A stretch of 64,000 nucleotides of DNA from Cololabis saira (Eukaryota; Chordata; Actinopteri; Beloniformes; Belonidae): contig NC_084592.1 of the NCBI RefSeq assembly GCF_033807715.1, positions 22,949,501 to 23,013,500 on the forward strand. Reading direction: 5' to 3'. The notes under the pieces are model-generated. The model had not been told where the DNA came from. It worked only from the letters and a program-made list of their open reading frames with translations, and searched no databases. This document shows positions 35,345 through 48,360 of this stretch, in pieces. Position 1 is the first letter of the stretch, and each line of letters opens with the position of its first letter. The position numbers and the translations under genes are program-made.

Positions 35345-35450
35345 TGACTAAAGGCTGATTTATGGTTCCGCGTTACACCAACGCAGAGCCTACGGCGTAG
35401 GGTACGTGTCGATTTAACGCAGAACCGTGGACACGCTTTGCTACGCAGCC
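35345..35450. repeat. Palindromic MITE fragment
   Basis: CTGATTTATGGTTCCGCGTT on the left answers AACGCAGAACC on the right, around a CCTACGGCGTAGG palindrome. I recall longer, fully palindromic versions in other fish. It is nested in the TTAA element, and a shred of the same word lies at 27700. Confidence 0.5.
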
Positions 35451-35713
35451 GCTGTTCTTCTCCCCGGAGCAACACTTCGTCCCCTCCCCTGCTACACGTC
35501 ATTCAAGCAGCCAATCAGCGCAGAGCCTCATTATCATAGCCCCCCCGCCCTGAAAATGAAGCACAGAAAAAGGCTTTAGAAGCGGAAAAAATAAAAACAT
35601 GGCCCAAAGACTGAATTTCTGATTTATGTAGAAAAAACAAGCTTTAGATTGTTTTTAAGACATTCAAGGCCTGTTTAAAATATACATTAAATGCCATAAT
35701 ATGTCCCCTTTAA

Positions 35714-36190
35714 CGTTTCGTTGTCATTTTCCGTCTATCCACACCATTCTTTGACCAAAATTCACGGGTGAATCCTTCATAGTAGTGAAACTGCTTCATG
35801 TGCCGTCGTTTCATATTCTGCCGGTCGTGGTCATTTTGTTGACTTCTCGTGGCTTTTGGGAATTTACGTAAACTTTGTTGACATTTTACATGTGGCGAGC
35901 TTTCAAACAATATATTACACTTGAACAAGACTTCATCCATCAGGCCTTTACCGTTGAACGTAAACTCTGGAGCGCGGCAGTCCCATTTTCCTTTGCCTTG
36001 ATTGTTAACACCTTTGTCTCATCAGCTCCTGTGTCTGTATATTGACCTGCGTTTCCTTCCTTATTCAGTCCTAATTCATCATTTCTTTACTTTGCTTCCC
36101 TGTCCTGGTTCTCTGTTGACTTCCCTGCATTACTTACTTTCCTTTCTACACAGTATAAATGTATACGTTTTTGTCATTTTGTCGGATCCG
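35714..36190. other. Non-coding stretch
   Basis: CTCATCAGCTCCTGTGTC and similar CT-rich text at 36010-36160 resembles a fish repeat 3' region. No gene is seen. Confidence 0.35.
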
Positions 36191-39100
36191 CCCCCCCAAC
36201 CCAGGGGAAAAAATTGGATTAGTGTTAAGAGATAAATCAGCTTCCCATTTTGAAATCGGAAGAGAGACTGAGTTATCTATTTTGGACATTAATCTGTATA
36301 GTTTTGATAGTAATTTGGGGGTGTTTAGATTAAGTAATTCTCTCACCTTAATGGGAAGTTGCAGATCCAGTTGTTTGAATGTATATATTTTTTTACTTAT
36401 TATGGACTGGAGTTGTTAGTATTCTAAAGATTTGTTACTGCTAATCCCATATTAAACAGTGAGCGTGTTAAAAGGTACAACATTTCTGCTTATGACTATA
36501 TGTCCTAAATACTTTATTCCTTGGTCTCTCCACTGAGTAAAGTTTATTATCTGTTTATTATTTTTCAGTTTTACCAACATAAGAGGTTGGTTGGTAAGAG
36601 GTGCTTTTATATGTTCTTATCACTCATGTCAAACTAAACCTGCTCTGGAGAAGGTGAACTCTTCAGTTTAATTTTATTTTCCTATAAAGAAATGAACCAG
36701 TTAGGTGGCAATGAAAACTACAGCTTGGAGCTAAAGTAACATTGTGGTACCACTAACCCTGCTCTGTAGCACAGCACGCCTTCCTTGTCAGATGCTGTCT
36801 GGAGCTACACATCCTGCCATTACAATGACAGCTGAAAAGCTCACATGTCAATTTAAGCTGGGGATAACAAAGCATCCAGCACTAACAGAGAACACATTTA
36901 CACTTGGGGCCGGTAGACCTGCATACAAAACACAAATGCTGAGTTTATTCTGAGTTTAAGTTTGGTGGACTGATACATAACTGCAGTACAGCCGCCTTTT
37001 AGATAAACAGGGCATCATTTTTTTCATCTTTCTAGTCTAGTCAAAAACAATGATAATAACATTGAATAAAATAAGCAAAAAATATTTCTCGAGATTATCA
37101 TATCCAACAGGCTGAACATCTTGGTAAGTAAACTCTGTTGTAAATGAGATTTACTCGTCAACCATTAAGTACTTCTTCCATCATGGACTTTAATAGCCTT
37201 CTGCTTGGGACAGGTGCTGTGCAAATTGCTGCTCCTCAGTGATTAATGAGGTAAGCTTTGGTCATGTCGAGGTGGAGAATTAATCCAATTTCACATGACT
37301 GAGATGTAAAAAACGACTATCTCTTTTCATAAATGTGCGTGGAGTAACATCTGATGTATTACCTACAATAATTAACTAACTCAACAAACAATTCAGTATA
37401 CAGTCTACATCCTAGAAAGTCTAAAATCTTGTCATTGAAGTTAGAAAAAAAGCCAGAATCAAACAAATATCAGAGAGAAAATTAGAATATTATACAATTT
37501 GCCCCAATCATTGACTCTAGCGTTCCTTAACTTTATGTATTTCCCCTTTTTTTCCACTCACTTCACTTAAAATTTCCTTTTGATTTTGAGGGGTTTAAAG
37601 CCATAAAGCTGGCTTTTAATCATATGCTATTAATGCACCCAAGCACTAACATTGATCTGAGATTTTATCTTCTTGAATGTCAGAGCCACTTATGACTATT
37701 TTGCTGTCTTCATGCACTTACATTTGCAGTTCAAGCAGGCCAAAAGCTTCAAAATCATGAGAAAATCCAGTGTTTGATCTGCAGTATTAGTGGCTGTTCC
37801 ACCGAGGACACTCATTGAGGTTTCAGACCAGCAAACATTAAATGACTATCCAGTAGTCAACCAGGAACACGTTTACATGTTGCCACTTACACTAATGGAC
37901 CCTGCTGCGGTGCAGCCCAGCTGTTTGCACATTCAAGTGAGCAATTAATTTAGCCGTGGCCCAAATGTTTCCAGTCGAAGTTTGAAAACCTACAGGGAAA
38001 ATGGAGGAAGATGCAGCTCCTGAACCATCCACCATCATACCCCAAACTAAGAAATCTGAACATCCACTTTCTTCAGTTTTCAAACAGTTCTTTGAGTAGA
38101 CACTCAGCCCTCTGATCTCTGTGGTATGTGGCTGGCTCTTCACAAAAAAATCAATCCACAGTGGGTTAAGTATGTGCACATTCATTCCCTATAACAGCCG
38201 GAGTTTGAGATTGTTAACTTGACCCTTCAGTCTACTAAAGTAAGTCTGATAATCTGAGCTAAAGTAGCCAGCTTTCCGTTTTGTTCTTCACAAAATTGAA
38301 TTATTCGTATTATTCGTCTGCAATTTAGTAAGATTGCACATGAAAATAAACATCCAAGGAGGATATATTTCAGTACTGATGGCAGTCCCATTATCCATTT
38401 GACTGCCATATGCAGGACTTCAACAGGTAGCATAGTTAACTAGTAAGAGGTTACCGCATGGAAGATGGTTTTCTTAAGATTTTACACTGTTTGGAATAGG
38501 CCTTACTTTTGACTGCCTTATATATATTTACTCACTATTTTATGATTTGAGATCTATCTTAAAACCCAGAAAAGAAAATCAATGGAAAACAGAGTCGCTC
38601 TGACTTAGGTAACAGTCTTACTGCACAATTCAGTATAGCATTTTTAATCTTCAACGGGTTCAACGGGTGCATTTAATAAAGATACAAGAAATTGTAATTG
38701 CTTGTGTGTTATCAGCTTTTGCAAATTGTGATCGTTGTGACATAGATGAAGATCAAGTCAGATTTTATGGCAAACATTGCAGAAAAACCGTCATTTCCAG
38801 AGGGCTCAAATTCAAAATATTAAGTCATATCATGAAAGGGATGTGTTCTCCTTGTGTTGTTTTTCTTTTCTTCAGTTGCACTGATTTAAACCGGGAACTC
38901 CAAATTCCACCCTCTTTCCAGATACACGCTGCAGCTACATTTGAGTGTGAGCCTGCATAGTTGCCTGTCTGTGTTTTATCCCTCAGATGGACTGGCAGTG
39001 TACTCCATCTCCCGCTACTTTCAAGTTTAACTTTGTTATGCTCATATGCATGCATGATGCATATGCATCTCTTCTTTCCTTTACAGTTTTTGCCTTCCAT

Positions 39101-42100
39101 TGTTTATGCAATAATGTTCTTGAATTGAATTGTTCTTACTCTAAACCAATATATCTCTTTCACAATGTTACAAAGTTAGAAACAGAAGTTTCACACTGTA
39201 GTCAAACTCAGGTCTCCAAAATTAAAATCCTGCAGCTTAATCCATCACTAACCTTTTCCTGCATAATGAGGACTTCGCTGCTCTTTGACAGAGCTCTCTG
39301 TACCACTGCTATTATAGTGTTTCAGCCAGTATATCAGCATTTTCTGACACCCAGGGATACATTTTGCATGTCTAGGATGTGCTCTGGGCTTTGACAAAAA
39401 GGCTGAATCTGATGTGCTGAGAATGAGAACTGGATGGCTTCGGCTTTCATCGACACTATATTGTCACTTTGTTTTTGACTGTTTATTCACAGCAAACAAC
39501 ACAGTTTCCAAGCCTGGAAACATCTTTCTTTCTTTAATGAGGGGTAAAAGGCTGTGTAGCTTTTTCATTTCTGTGTTCTTCAGAGGAGTGCATCCCAGCT
39601 GTATTCTTTCGCTATATTATACAGTTCAAGATGTTATCTCTTATCTAGTTGCTGCCATCGCCTGCTGGGCTCAGTGCCTCAATTTCTGCAGTAACATGCT
39701 CTGACCATTACCCTGCGTTATGTCTGTGTCTGTTCCCCAACATAGGGGTTTTGTAAATGGAGCCATTTTTCTTTAGCAGGGATTTTATCTCACAGTCACA
39801 AACTGTCTGCATAGTCTGTTTTGGCCGTGACACTGTGTTCCCTTGAACAGCAGTGTCCAGCTGCACTTATTTCCTCAAATTGCTTACATTTGTGAAATTT
39901 TTATGTGGACTGTTGGTTCAACGAAAGTTCACTGTTTCTCCAAAAGTTCTCATGCATATTATACAGTTATAATAAAGCTATCAGCTACCTTAATTATACT
40001 TATAACAAAGGTATGTAAGAATTTAATGGTGTATGCAGTTACATTTTAAAGATGATCAAATGGAGCCTTGTTAGTGGAGTGATAAAATATTATCTAGAGA
40101 GATGTCTTAAAAATCTTTCTGGTTCTTGGTAAAATATTAACCATAAACCATCAAAAATGTGAGAATTCTTTTTCAAAGCAAGTGATCTTCCAAATTAAAT
40201 CTTCCACACCCGTACGTCATCTCCATTATCGTCAGCCTCCAGTGAGGCATCTGGGACTAGTGAACCTTCTAATATAGGGAATTTAATTTTCTGTCCATTG
40301 TTTGTCTCTCAGATGACGCAAGGGTGCAACATGTCTATTTTTTAAAAAGCCCAATAACACCATTATAAAATATACTTTAATTTTAAATATTAAATAAAAA
40401 GACTACTTGGAAGAACCTTGGATATAAAATAACTCACTTGCCATTGTGTTCTGCATGCCATACAAAATGGTGTCTATTAGGTAACCACTGTTTTCTTTGA
40501 CAATAAACTTCCTTTCATGCAGATGTTATTAGACACATACTGCATGGTCTGAATGATCTGTGCTGGGTAACAGTCACATTAAGTAAAATACAACTCAGTG
40601 GTGCAGCAAAAAAAACCCTGTGCACCACTTTCCAACTGTGCATCATGTAATCACTTTTAAAAAGCATTTAAGAGCACCGGGAGTTGCAGAACACACAAAA
40701 TCATACCGATCATTATCATGAGTGTGTCCTATGGCTATCAAGACACTACAAATAGGCAAGAGTTCTGAACAGGTTTCTGCCAAGCATCACCATATACTGC
40801 TTTATCAGCTATTTTTAATCTAAACAACATCCCCCTCACTCACTTGGATAGCTTATTAGAGAAACTCCAAAGAGAGAGTGCTCAAGGGTAGCAAGAAGTG
40901 TTGCCACTGATGTCAGACAAAGATGTCATTATGTGCATGCGATGTCTTCCATACAGCTGGTAATTATGTGTTGTGCTGCGTGTTATTGTGTGTCAGGTTA
41001 GGGTTTTCCCCCCCTTCTTGAGCTGGTAATCACAGGATAATTAGTGACTGGATACATCAGCTCTGCTTTTCTGCTCCTGCCGTGGGCCTGACGAAGTGTT
41101 GTCGGAGTGAAAAATGATTTTAAGACAAGGGCGGCCTCATTCCAAGAAAGAGAGCAAACAACCCTGGGTCGCTGTTCTAATACGTGCATCACTGCAGAGG
41201 TAATTTCCACAGCTCTGATGTCAGTTTTTCTATTCAGCTTTAATTTCAGAAGAACTGAAAATTCTCAATCTGCAAATCAAATGGAACCCACCCAAGCTAA
41301 TTCAATTAGATAGGGAAATCCGTCAGTATTCAAAAATTAAAAGAAATGTGGCTCGGAAGGTATGCATTATTTTATTGACGAGCGAGAGATGTGATTTTCA
41401 CCTCATTGAGTGTTCAGGTTGATTTACTGAAATACATTTCTGCAGCTTTGTTGCAAACATGTGAAACACCTTTCTAAACCAAGGAGTGATCTCTCCTCAT
41501 TCTGTGAAATCTGACTTTTCTGATTGCTTCCCGTACACAAGGGGGACCTTTCATCCATGAATATTTGTGCTGCTCCTGCAGTACAAGTGTTCAGACATCA
41601 ATATCACAGGATCTTGTTATACAGAGATGATCTATGGCGGTGACTGATTTTAACTCTGTGAATAATGATGGAACTGTTAAGGATGCTGTGTTTATATTTC
41701 ATGCATATCCCAATTTATACCAGAGCTGACTCCACTTGAACCCGAGTTCACCTATTTTATTTGGAGATATATAGACCTCGCTCTTGATCAATCAGCCCAG
41801 GTCTGAAGCACGTGATGAGTGGTCTGTTGGGAGTGAGGAGTGTGCCATGCTCGCACCACTATGAAAGTGAATCCCATTTCTTGGGAAGGGGAAATAAAGA
41901 AAGATGAGAATACAAATAAATGGAAGGCGGAAATGTCAACAAAGGAGCTCCATTTATCAGATCATGCGTGATTTAAACTGCAATGACATTTCCTCAGCAG
42001 ACTTTAAGATCCACAGAGGCAACAGTCATCTGATTCAGCTGTTTGTTCTACAAAGGCGGGGCCCAAGATGCCCGGGGACATCAAAGAAGCATTTGGATTA

Positions 42101-44238
42101 AAGGCTGGTGATCAGAACTACTGAGGTCTGCATACAAACCTCTGCGGGTAGTCGTGAAATCGCACAGACTCGTCATTGAGGGGAAGAGTCGAAAAAGCCC
42201 CACAGACACACACACACACATCAAAAAGAGAAGGGTGACTGTGTGTTCGCATTGCTAAAATTATAAATATGCTAAGAAACATTAAGACGCTGCTTTTAGC
42301 TGTGCTGCTTTTTACTAATAAAAGTAATGGAATAACATTAATAAATCAGATTTTCAAAACTCTGCATAAACACTTTACGTGAAAGTATGCATTTGGCTGT
42401 GACTGGCCAGAAATGATGGAAACCCTGATGCAATGTGATGGATATGGGGAAGGTGCTGAGAAGGCAAGATTAAATATGAAACCCTCTAAAGCCTCCATGA
42501 GTCCTGGCACCTGAAGTTCTCTAGTGTGCAAAATCCGGCGAGTCTAGCAATTTTATCTGCAGCTCTCCCTGCGTAATTCATTACTCAGTCCACACTGATC
42601 TATCTGTGGTATTGTGCAACATCAAGCCTCGGGGAAGGGGTCTGTCGTGATGTGATCTAAAAACTATAATCAAAATGTCAATGCGGTAACTTCCAACTTG
42701 CCAGCAATATAATGAGTAATGTGAAGACCCATGACTTATAATAGATCAATGATAAACAATTCTGCTGCACGAGGTTTTGATTTTTTTGAGCCATTCAGTC
42801 CCACATACTGCAGACTGTGCTTTAATTTGCCATCAGCAACTCTCAGCAGGATATGTGTTATTTTTCTCTCACTTCGTCATATGAGAATTTCTTAACTAGA
42901 TTCCATTAAAACAAAATCACGCTTGAAAGATCTGGTTGTTCCTTGGTTACTTTAGATTTGTTCCAACCAGTCCTCAGAGGCACCAGCCATCTTATTGGTG
43001 GAGAGAAACACCACAGCAGTGAAGTTTCAGAAAGGGAGCTGAGACATTAGTTGTTCTTGCTCTCGTTGAGAGAGAGATATCGCCATGTATACACTGGGGT
43101 ATAGAGTTTGTAGCCTAGCAACGACTGAGCTGATGAGGTCATACGCAACATACATGTAACAGGGGAATTCTTGGTAAACAGCATGGATGGATAATTACAG
43201 CCTCAATTTAACATTTGGGTGCTGCCACCACACAATGTGCACTGCAACCTCCTCTTTTACACATGCTGCCCTCGCTGCAGTCTCTTTCTACCTGCACAGT
43301 CTGAAATCCATGTAGAGGTTCTTAAGTACAGAAAAAAGTTCCTGCAGCCATGTTTTGGTGAAAAAACTAATAGTGCATTCATTATCTTCCTGCTGTGTGC
43401 TCATAAATGTATCCCATGACAATTGACAGAAGATGTTTAAACTTTCTCATCTGTGTTTTACACTTTTCTCCTGTGGTACATCCTCAACATCTCCTCTTTA
43501 ACCCATCTAGATATGGACATTAATTAGTGTTTGGAAAGCTCAATCTGCTGCCCCCACAAGTATACAACTTTCACATTCTCATCGCTAATCATCAAAACAA
43601 ATGTTAACAAGTGCCAGAATAACCAGCTAAAATTCCCTTTGGCATCCAAACCAGTGCAGAAAAATCTTCACTGTTTTAACAGACTAAAAGCTCAGGAAAA
43701 AAAGGAGAAACAACACAGCATCTGCATGTATTTAAACCAAACACATGCACAGTATTTCACAGTGCAGCAGATAGGAGTTTGCTTGAGATGGTCTTGCTTA
43801 CTGTAAGACACTGAAGCGTGACTGAACTCATTACAGATAGATGCATCTGCCACTGGTCAGACAGAGTGGTGTGTTGAGATGAAAACACAAAGAAAGCGCA
43901 GCACTATTAGAACATGACTAGAATAACTTACTGACCTTTGGGCCACTCTTCCAAGATTGATCTTGGGGCATTTTCAGAAAATGACACGGATCCAGGATCC
44001 AACACCGCAGTTATGCAATACATAATGTAACAATATATCTACCTGCCCTCTGTCATGACAGTTTTATTCTGCAATTCAACTTTTGAGTAATTGTTAATAA
44101 TTATCATTCCTGTCTTTCCTCAATCTGGAATATATCTTCCTCAGTTTCTGCATCATAACTTTAGGCTGCTATTGTTATTTTAGTGTCATCAATACAGAAT
44201 ACTGACAAGATATATACTGTATATATGCATGTGTATAC

Positions 44239-44283
<45 letters not shown>

Positions 44284-45325
44284 CATAGATATATAATACA
44301 AGTGCTTCATTTTTCTCCCATTACGTGGGTTCAGAGCCCAGTCAAACAAAATTATGGATACATTTTCAGAAATGGAAACTGACATTTCTGTTTTGTTAGT
44401 TTTATATGTGGCCTGCATCTATGCAGGGTTTTTTTATACAGTCATTTACCAACATTATTACAGTCAGTATTACATTCAGCTTTGGACTTGCAACAAAAAA
44501 AAACAACCTCCCCTTATGGAGTTACAAATTATTGGTGAATATTTGAAAATGCAGCTCTGGATTGACAACTCTAGGCCACTCCCTGTCTCCCAACATTTCA
44601 CACTATGCTTTTGTTCATCGTACAAATGCTCTGCACTTCACAAGGGCTTCCCCTCGAGTCCTTAGACATATTTAGAGCATCAGATATTTCACCATCTAAA
44701 AATGTAGACATGAAAATGCTCAAATATTTTCACAATGCCTTTTATCCCATTTGCTGTGACAAGCAGCCAAGGAGGCCAGGTCATATTAGGGAACTATTCT
44801 ACAAAGTCAAAACGAATCGCCTTTCTGATCTTCATTAATCTTGCCTTGATCATGGTTGACTTAATTATTTAATCATTAAAGAGGTATTCGACTCTATAAG
44901 AGACATTGCTTGTTCCTCTAATTAAATGTTGTGTAATTTGTTCTTTCTTATTGGAGTTAAGAGTTAATAATAATAATGTCCATTTTTGTTTGCACAAGCA
45001 TGAAAGATTTCTCCAGTGATCCACCACTGAAGCAGAAGAAGGAGCAAATGTTCTTAATTGGGCTCTCAGCCGTTAATAGGACTAATAGCCTAAACTGCTG
45101 GGCTTTAGACTTGTTTCTGTAACCCTACAGGGATCATGGTTCTCATGGGAACTGGACTCACAAAGTGCTTAATAGCACTGCAATGTGCATTCAAATCGAA
45201 AAGTTTGTATTTATGTAAAAACTAAAACCAGGAAAAAAAGCAATGATTCTAAATCTACTTTGACTTTTATTTACTTGCAAAGATTATAAACCCAAGTTAT
45301 TTTATATTTTTTCCCCAATTATCCT
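36191..45325. other. Long, apparently unique non-coding stretch
   Basis: Over 9 kb I recognise no transposon, RNA gene or coding exon apart from a (TG)n tract near 44245. ORFs stay below about 135 codons and lack motifs. The low repeat content contrasts with 1-35.7 kb. It could be a large intron or intergenic DNA holding conserved non-coding elements, which sequence alone cannot show. Confidence 0.5.
44240..44282. repeat. (TG)n microsatellite
   Basis: About 18 TG units lie between short AT-rich words. Confidence 0.93.
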
Positions 45326-45329
45326 AATA

Positions 45330-46433
45330 AGGGCCCGAGAACTTACAGTGCGAAGGCCCTATTGTATCTGTAGGAATTTTTCTTGTTTTTCTCGTTATTT
45401 TTATTTTTCGGATGAAAGGAGGGCCTTTTTGCCCCCCTAAACGTGCCCCAAAAGTCACCAAATTTTGCACACAAGCCAGGCCTGGCAAAAAATGTTTGCA
45501 TTAATGGGCGTGGCCTAATGGCTCAACAGCGCCCACTAGAAAACTTCGTGCCTCAAGCTCCACAATATGGTTTGACGTACATGAACGAAAATCGGTACAC
45601 ACCTGTATCAAGTCGCAACTTAAAGAAAAGTCTCTTGGCACAATGGCCGAAACCGAATAGGAAGTCGGACATTTTGAATTAATCGTGTAATTTAGCCGCA
45701 ATTTATGCCATTTCTTCGGCTGCTTCTTCGCCCGAACCGTAACGTGCACCCAGGTGTGTTATACATCAAAATGTACGTCTAGATCCTGCGACGATGGGCA
45801 TTACTTTTCTCAGTCAAAAGCGTTACCGTGGCGACGATAGACGCCAAAAAGCGCGCCCCCCCTTCATCTGGTTGGTCCATATTTGATAGTTCCTACTTTC
45901 TGCCATAACTTTTGAATGGTTTGATATAAAGAGTCGTGGGTGGTGTCATCGGACTCGGTTTTGAGTCCTTGAACATAATTGGTGCAAATTAGCCCCGCCC
46001 CTTCTTCCGATTGGTTGTCCCTATTTTCTGCTATAACTTTTGAATGGTTTGACATAGAGAGTCGTGGGTGGTGTCATCAGACTCAGTTTTGAGGACTTGA
46101 CCTTCATTGGCATGAATTAGCCCCGCCCCTTCCTCTGATTGGTCGATATGTGATAGTTCCTATTTTCTGCCATAACTTTTAAATGGTTTGATATAAAGAG
46201 TTGTGGGTGGTGTCATCAGACTCAGTTTTGAGGACTTGACCTTCATTGGCATGAATTAGCCCCGCCCCTTCTTCTGATTGGTCGATATGTGATAGTTCCT
46301 ATTTTCTGCCATAACTTTTGAATGGTTTGACATAAAGACTAGTGGGTGGGTTCATCGGACATGGTTTTGAGTCCTTGACTTTTATTGGTGAAAATTGCAT
46401 GCACGAGGGCCCGTTCATCGCTGCTTGCAGCTT
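45330..46433 (-). mobile_element. Hairpin-tailed non-coding element, copy E (reverse)
   Basis: Read on the minus strand it starts AAGCTGCAAGCAGCGATGAA after AATTA (46434-46438) and ends in the terminal hairpin at 45330-45360, followed by TATTA. Four to five 125-bp units (46400-45880) precede the distal section. One hairpin base pair is lost (AGTTC in place of AGTGC). It is a solitary, near-complete copy. Confidence 0.75.
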
Positions 46434-46477
46434 TAATTTTACTTGTTTCCATACATCCTTTGTTTTACATTCCAGGG

Positions 46478-46731
46478 GTCGTGCCAAAAAGTGATTGCCT
46501 GCCAGAATCTGATTTCTCCCCTGAAAATGGGTCTTTTTACCTGCCAAAAATTGATTGAAGGCCAAATACAGTTAATGAAAAGTTGTTTCTGCCTAAATAT
46601 GACTTGATCTCATTCTTGAGCTTCATAGTTCTGAAAATCTGACATTTTTAGCGCTATCGCTCAACGGGCTGCTGTGCGTGCTCCCGCGGCCAGAAATCAG
46701 ATTCTGGCAGGCAATCACTTTTTGGCACGAC
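46478..46731. repeat. Perfect 39-bp inverted repeat with 176-bp spacer
   Basis: The arms 46478-46516 and 46693-46731 are exact reverse complements, starting GTCGTGCCAAAAAGTGATTG. A weaker related word (CCTGCCAAAAATTGATTG) lies in the spacer near 46541. The right arm abuts the Harbinger-like Myb gene fragment. The structure may be a small foldback element or a recent inverted duplication. Confidence 0.8.
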
Positions 46732-46996
46732 ACCTGTCGTACGACACCGGGCCACTCTTCTTGGCCTCCACCTTCAGATCGCAACACTTCTTTTTTATTT
46801 CTGCCATATTTCTGTCCGTGGCACTTACGGCGTTTACAGCAGCAACGGCGTGCTGCCACTCACTTGCTTTATTTTTGTTAGTGATGCCACTACTGTGACC
46901 ACCAAATAATGTTGTTTTCCTGGCCTCCACCTCATCCACAAGCATCTCGAGCTCAGTCTCCGTGAAATTTTGTGGCACGGTTGCCTGGCTCGACAC
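46715..46996 (-). pseudogene. Harbinger Myb/SANT-like DNA-binding protein, truncated
   Basis: The 93-residue frame reads FTETELEMLVDEVEARKTTL, then KASEWQHAVAAVNAVSATDR and MAEIKKKCCDLKVEAKK. This fits the Myb_DNA-bind_5-type trihelix encoded by the second gene of Harbinger elements and kept in the host gene NAIF1. A Trp (SEWQ) and the hydrophobic spacing are preserved. The frame loses similarity after AKKSGPV and runs into the 39-bp inverted repeat. In intact elements this protein helps bring transposase to the ends and into the nucleus. Confidence 0.7.
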
Positions 46997-47330
46997 GTCT
47001 CATTCATCCTGACGCACAGCAGAAACAGGCTGCAGGCAGGCGCTGCGCATGCTCAGCAGGCTCATTTATATGCAAATACAGTCATGAAGTACTTTGCATT
47101 GGCCATTCATGGTAAAAAGTGGGCGTGTAGAAGGCGGGGTATGAGGCGAATTCACGTGCGCAACCTTCCAGGTGGACTGTGATTTATAAAGCAAACATTG
47201 TGTGCAAGTGTGCGTGCACACGGTTTTATAAAGCAGGATTTTTTTGTGCGCACGCCATTTTCGGCTTTTGAGCGCACGTACACTTTTAATATGAATCCTA
47301 CGCACTCTTTTATTAAATGAGGCCCCAGGC
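46732..47330 (-). mobile_element. PIF/Harbinger remnant
   Basis: The outer end (47315-47330) reads GGGGCCTCATTTAATAAA on the minus strand, followed by GTGCGTAGG and hydrophobic-free, GCGCAC-rich text. This is the style of fish Harbinger termini. Downstream on the same strand is a Myb-like gene start. The rest of the element, including the DDE transposase, is absent. Confidence 0.65.
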
Positions 47331-47611
47331 CTGTAAACCGTTTCTGCAACACAATCTCTGCTTTGTCAACAAAAATGTGAGAAAAATAATTTAAATATTT
47401 TCAAAGTGTTCCTTACAGATACACTGGATGGGATTTTCCTATTTTGTCATCTCCACTGCATGATATCATTCAAGATGAATGTCATATAGAGACGCACATA
47501 AGCCTGAGCCGGACACCTGTGATTGCTCACCCCTGAGATAAAACTATCCCAAGAACTCTTTCAACAACTATGAGCTAACTATAATTAGCTATTTATATCA
47601 GCTAATTAAGA

Positions 47612-47921
47612 TATGAAACACTTGTATTTGTCCCATAATGGGGAAATTGGAGTTTGCAACAACAAACAGAAAGAGATAGATTACGAGTGTTCGTTGTGGA
47701 ATCTAACAGCAGCAGGAAGGAATTATCTGTCTTTCCTTCACACATTGAGGGTGAAGCAGTCTGTCACTGAAGCTGCTCCTCAGTTCGTGCAGGGAGTGGG
47801 ACTCGTTGTTCAGCATGGACAACACTCAAGCCAGGACTCTCCTGTCACCCACCTCCCTCACTGAGTCCAAAGGGCATCCCTGGACAGATCTGGACTTCCT
47901 GATGCTCTTTACCAGCTTCTT

Positions 47922-47957
<36 letters not shown>

Positions 47958-48360
47958 GTGCCACTGTTCCAGCAGACCTCCGTACAGAACAGTTGATGCC
48001 ACTACAGAGTCATAGAAGGTCTTCAGGAGTGCAGCTTTCACTCCACATGACCTCAGTCGCCTCGGAAGGTCGAAAGTGCATCTGTATGGTGAGTCCAGTC
48101 CAGTTTAGTGTTGAGGTGAACTTATAAGAGTCCACTTGCTCAATGTCCATTCCCTGGATGTTCACTGGAGAGAGGAGGGCAGAACGGTGTCTGCGAAAAT
48201 CCACCACCATTTTCCTTGGGTTTCCCTGTGTTGATCAGGAGGTAGTTTCGCTGACACCAGTCCACAAAGTTGTCCACCAGTCCTCTGCACCAGTCGTTGG
48301 AGAACTTCTGCAGTACACAGCTGTCTGTGTTGTGTCTGACATGGTCAAGGGATCACATGG
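47612..48360 (-). mobile_element. L2/CR1-like LINE fragment, 3' part
   Basis: On the minus strand it reads GLVDNFVDWCQRNYLLINT, MVVDFRRHRSALLSPVNIQG, MDIEQVDSYKFTSTLNWTGL, KAALLKTFYDSVVASTVLYG and VQGCPLDSVREVGDRRVLA, with frameshifts. A (TC)n expansion at 47923-47954 disrupts the ORF (read as RERERE). The 3' end is AATTTCCCCATTATGGGACA, as in the tail at 1456-1577. It is 5'-truncated. Confidence 0.75.
47923..47954. repeat. (TC)n tract inside a LINE ORF
   Basis: About 16 TC units occur within former RT-flanking coding sequence. Confidence 0.92.

Larger units (their letters stand above)
34467..35709 (+). mobile_element. Complete 1243-bp TTAA element with promoter-like module
   Basis: The perfect 15-bp terminal inverted repeats, AGGGGACATATTATG (34467-34481) and CATAATATGTCCCCT (35695-35709), are flanked by TTAA on both sides (34463-34466 and 35710-35713). 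The interior has a CRE-centred palindrome, a TATA-like word, a splice-donor consensus and GC-rich 15-bp-type repeats. The outer 200 bp on each side matches the short element at 51406-51852. No transposase ORF is present. The TTAA duplication and AGGGG start suggest Kolobok-like, with piggyBac-like as the alternative. Confidence 0.88.

Noticed and set aside
38987..39394. 135-codon ORF in the repeat-poor stretch
   Set aside because: Composition is not protein-like, no domain or splice context is seen, and an ORF of this size is expected by chance in 9 kb.
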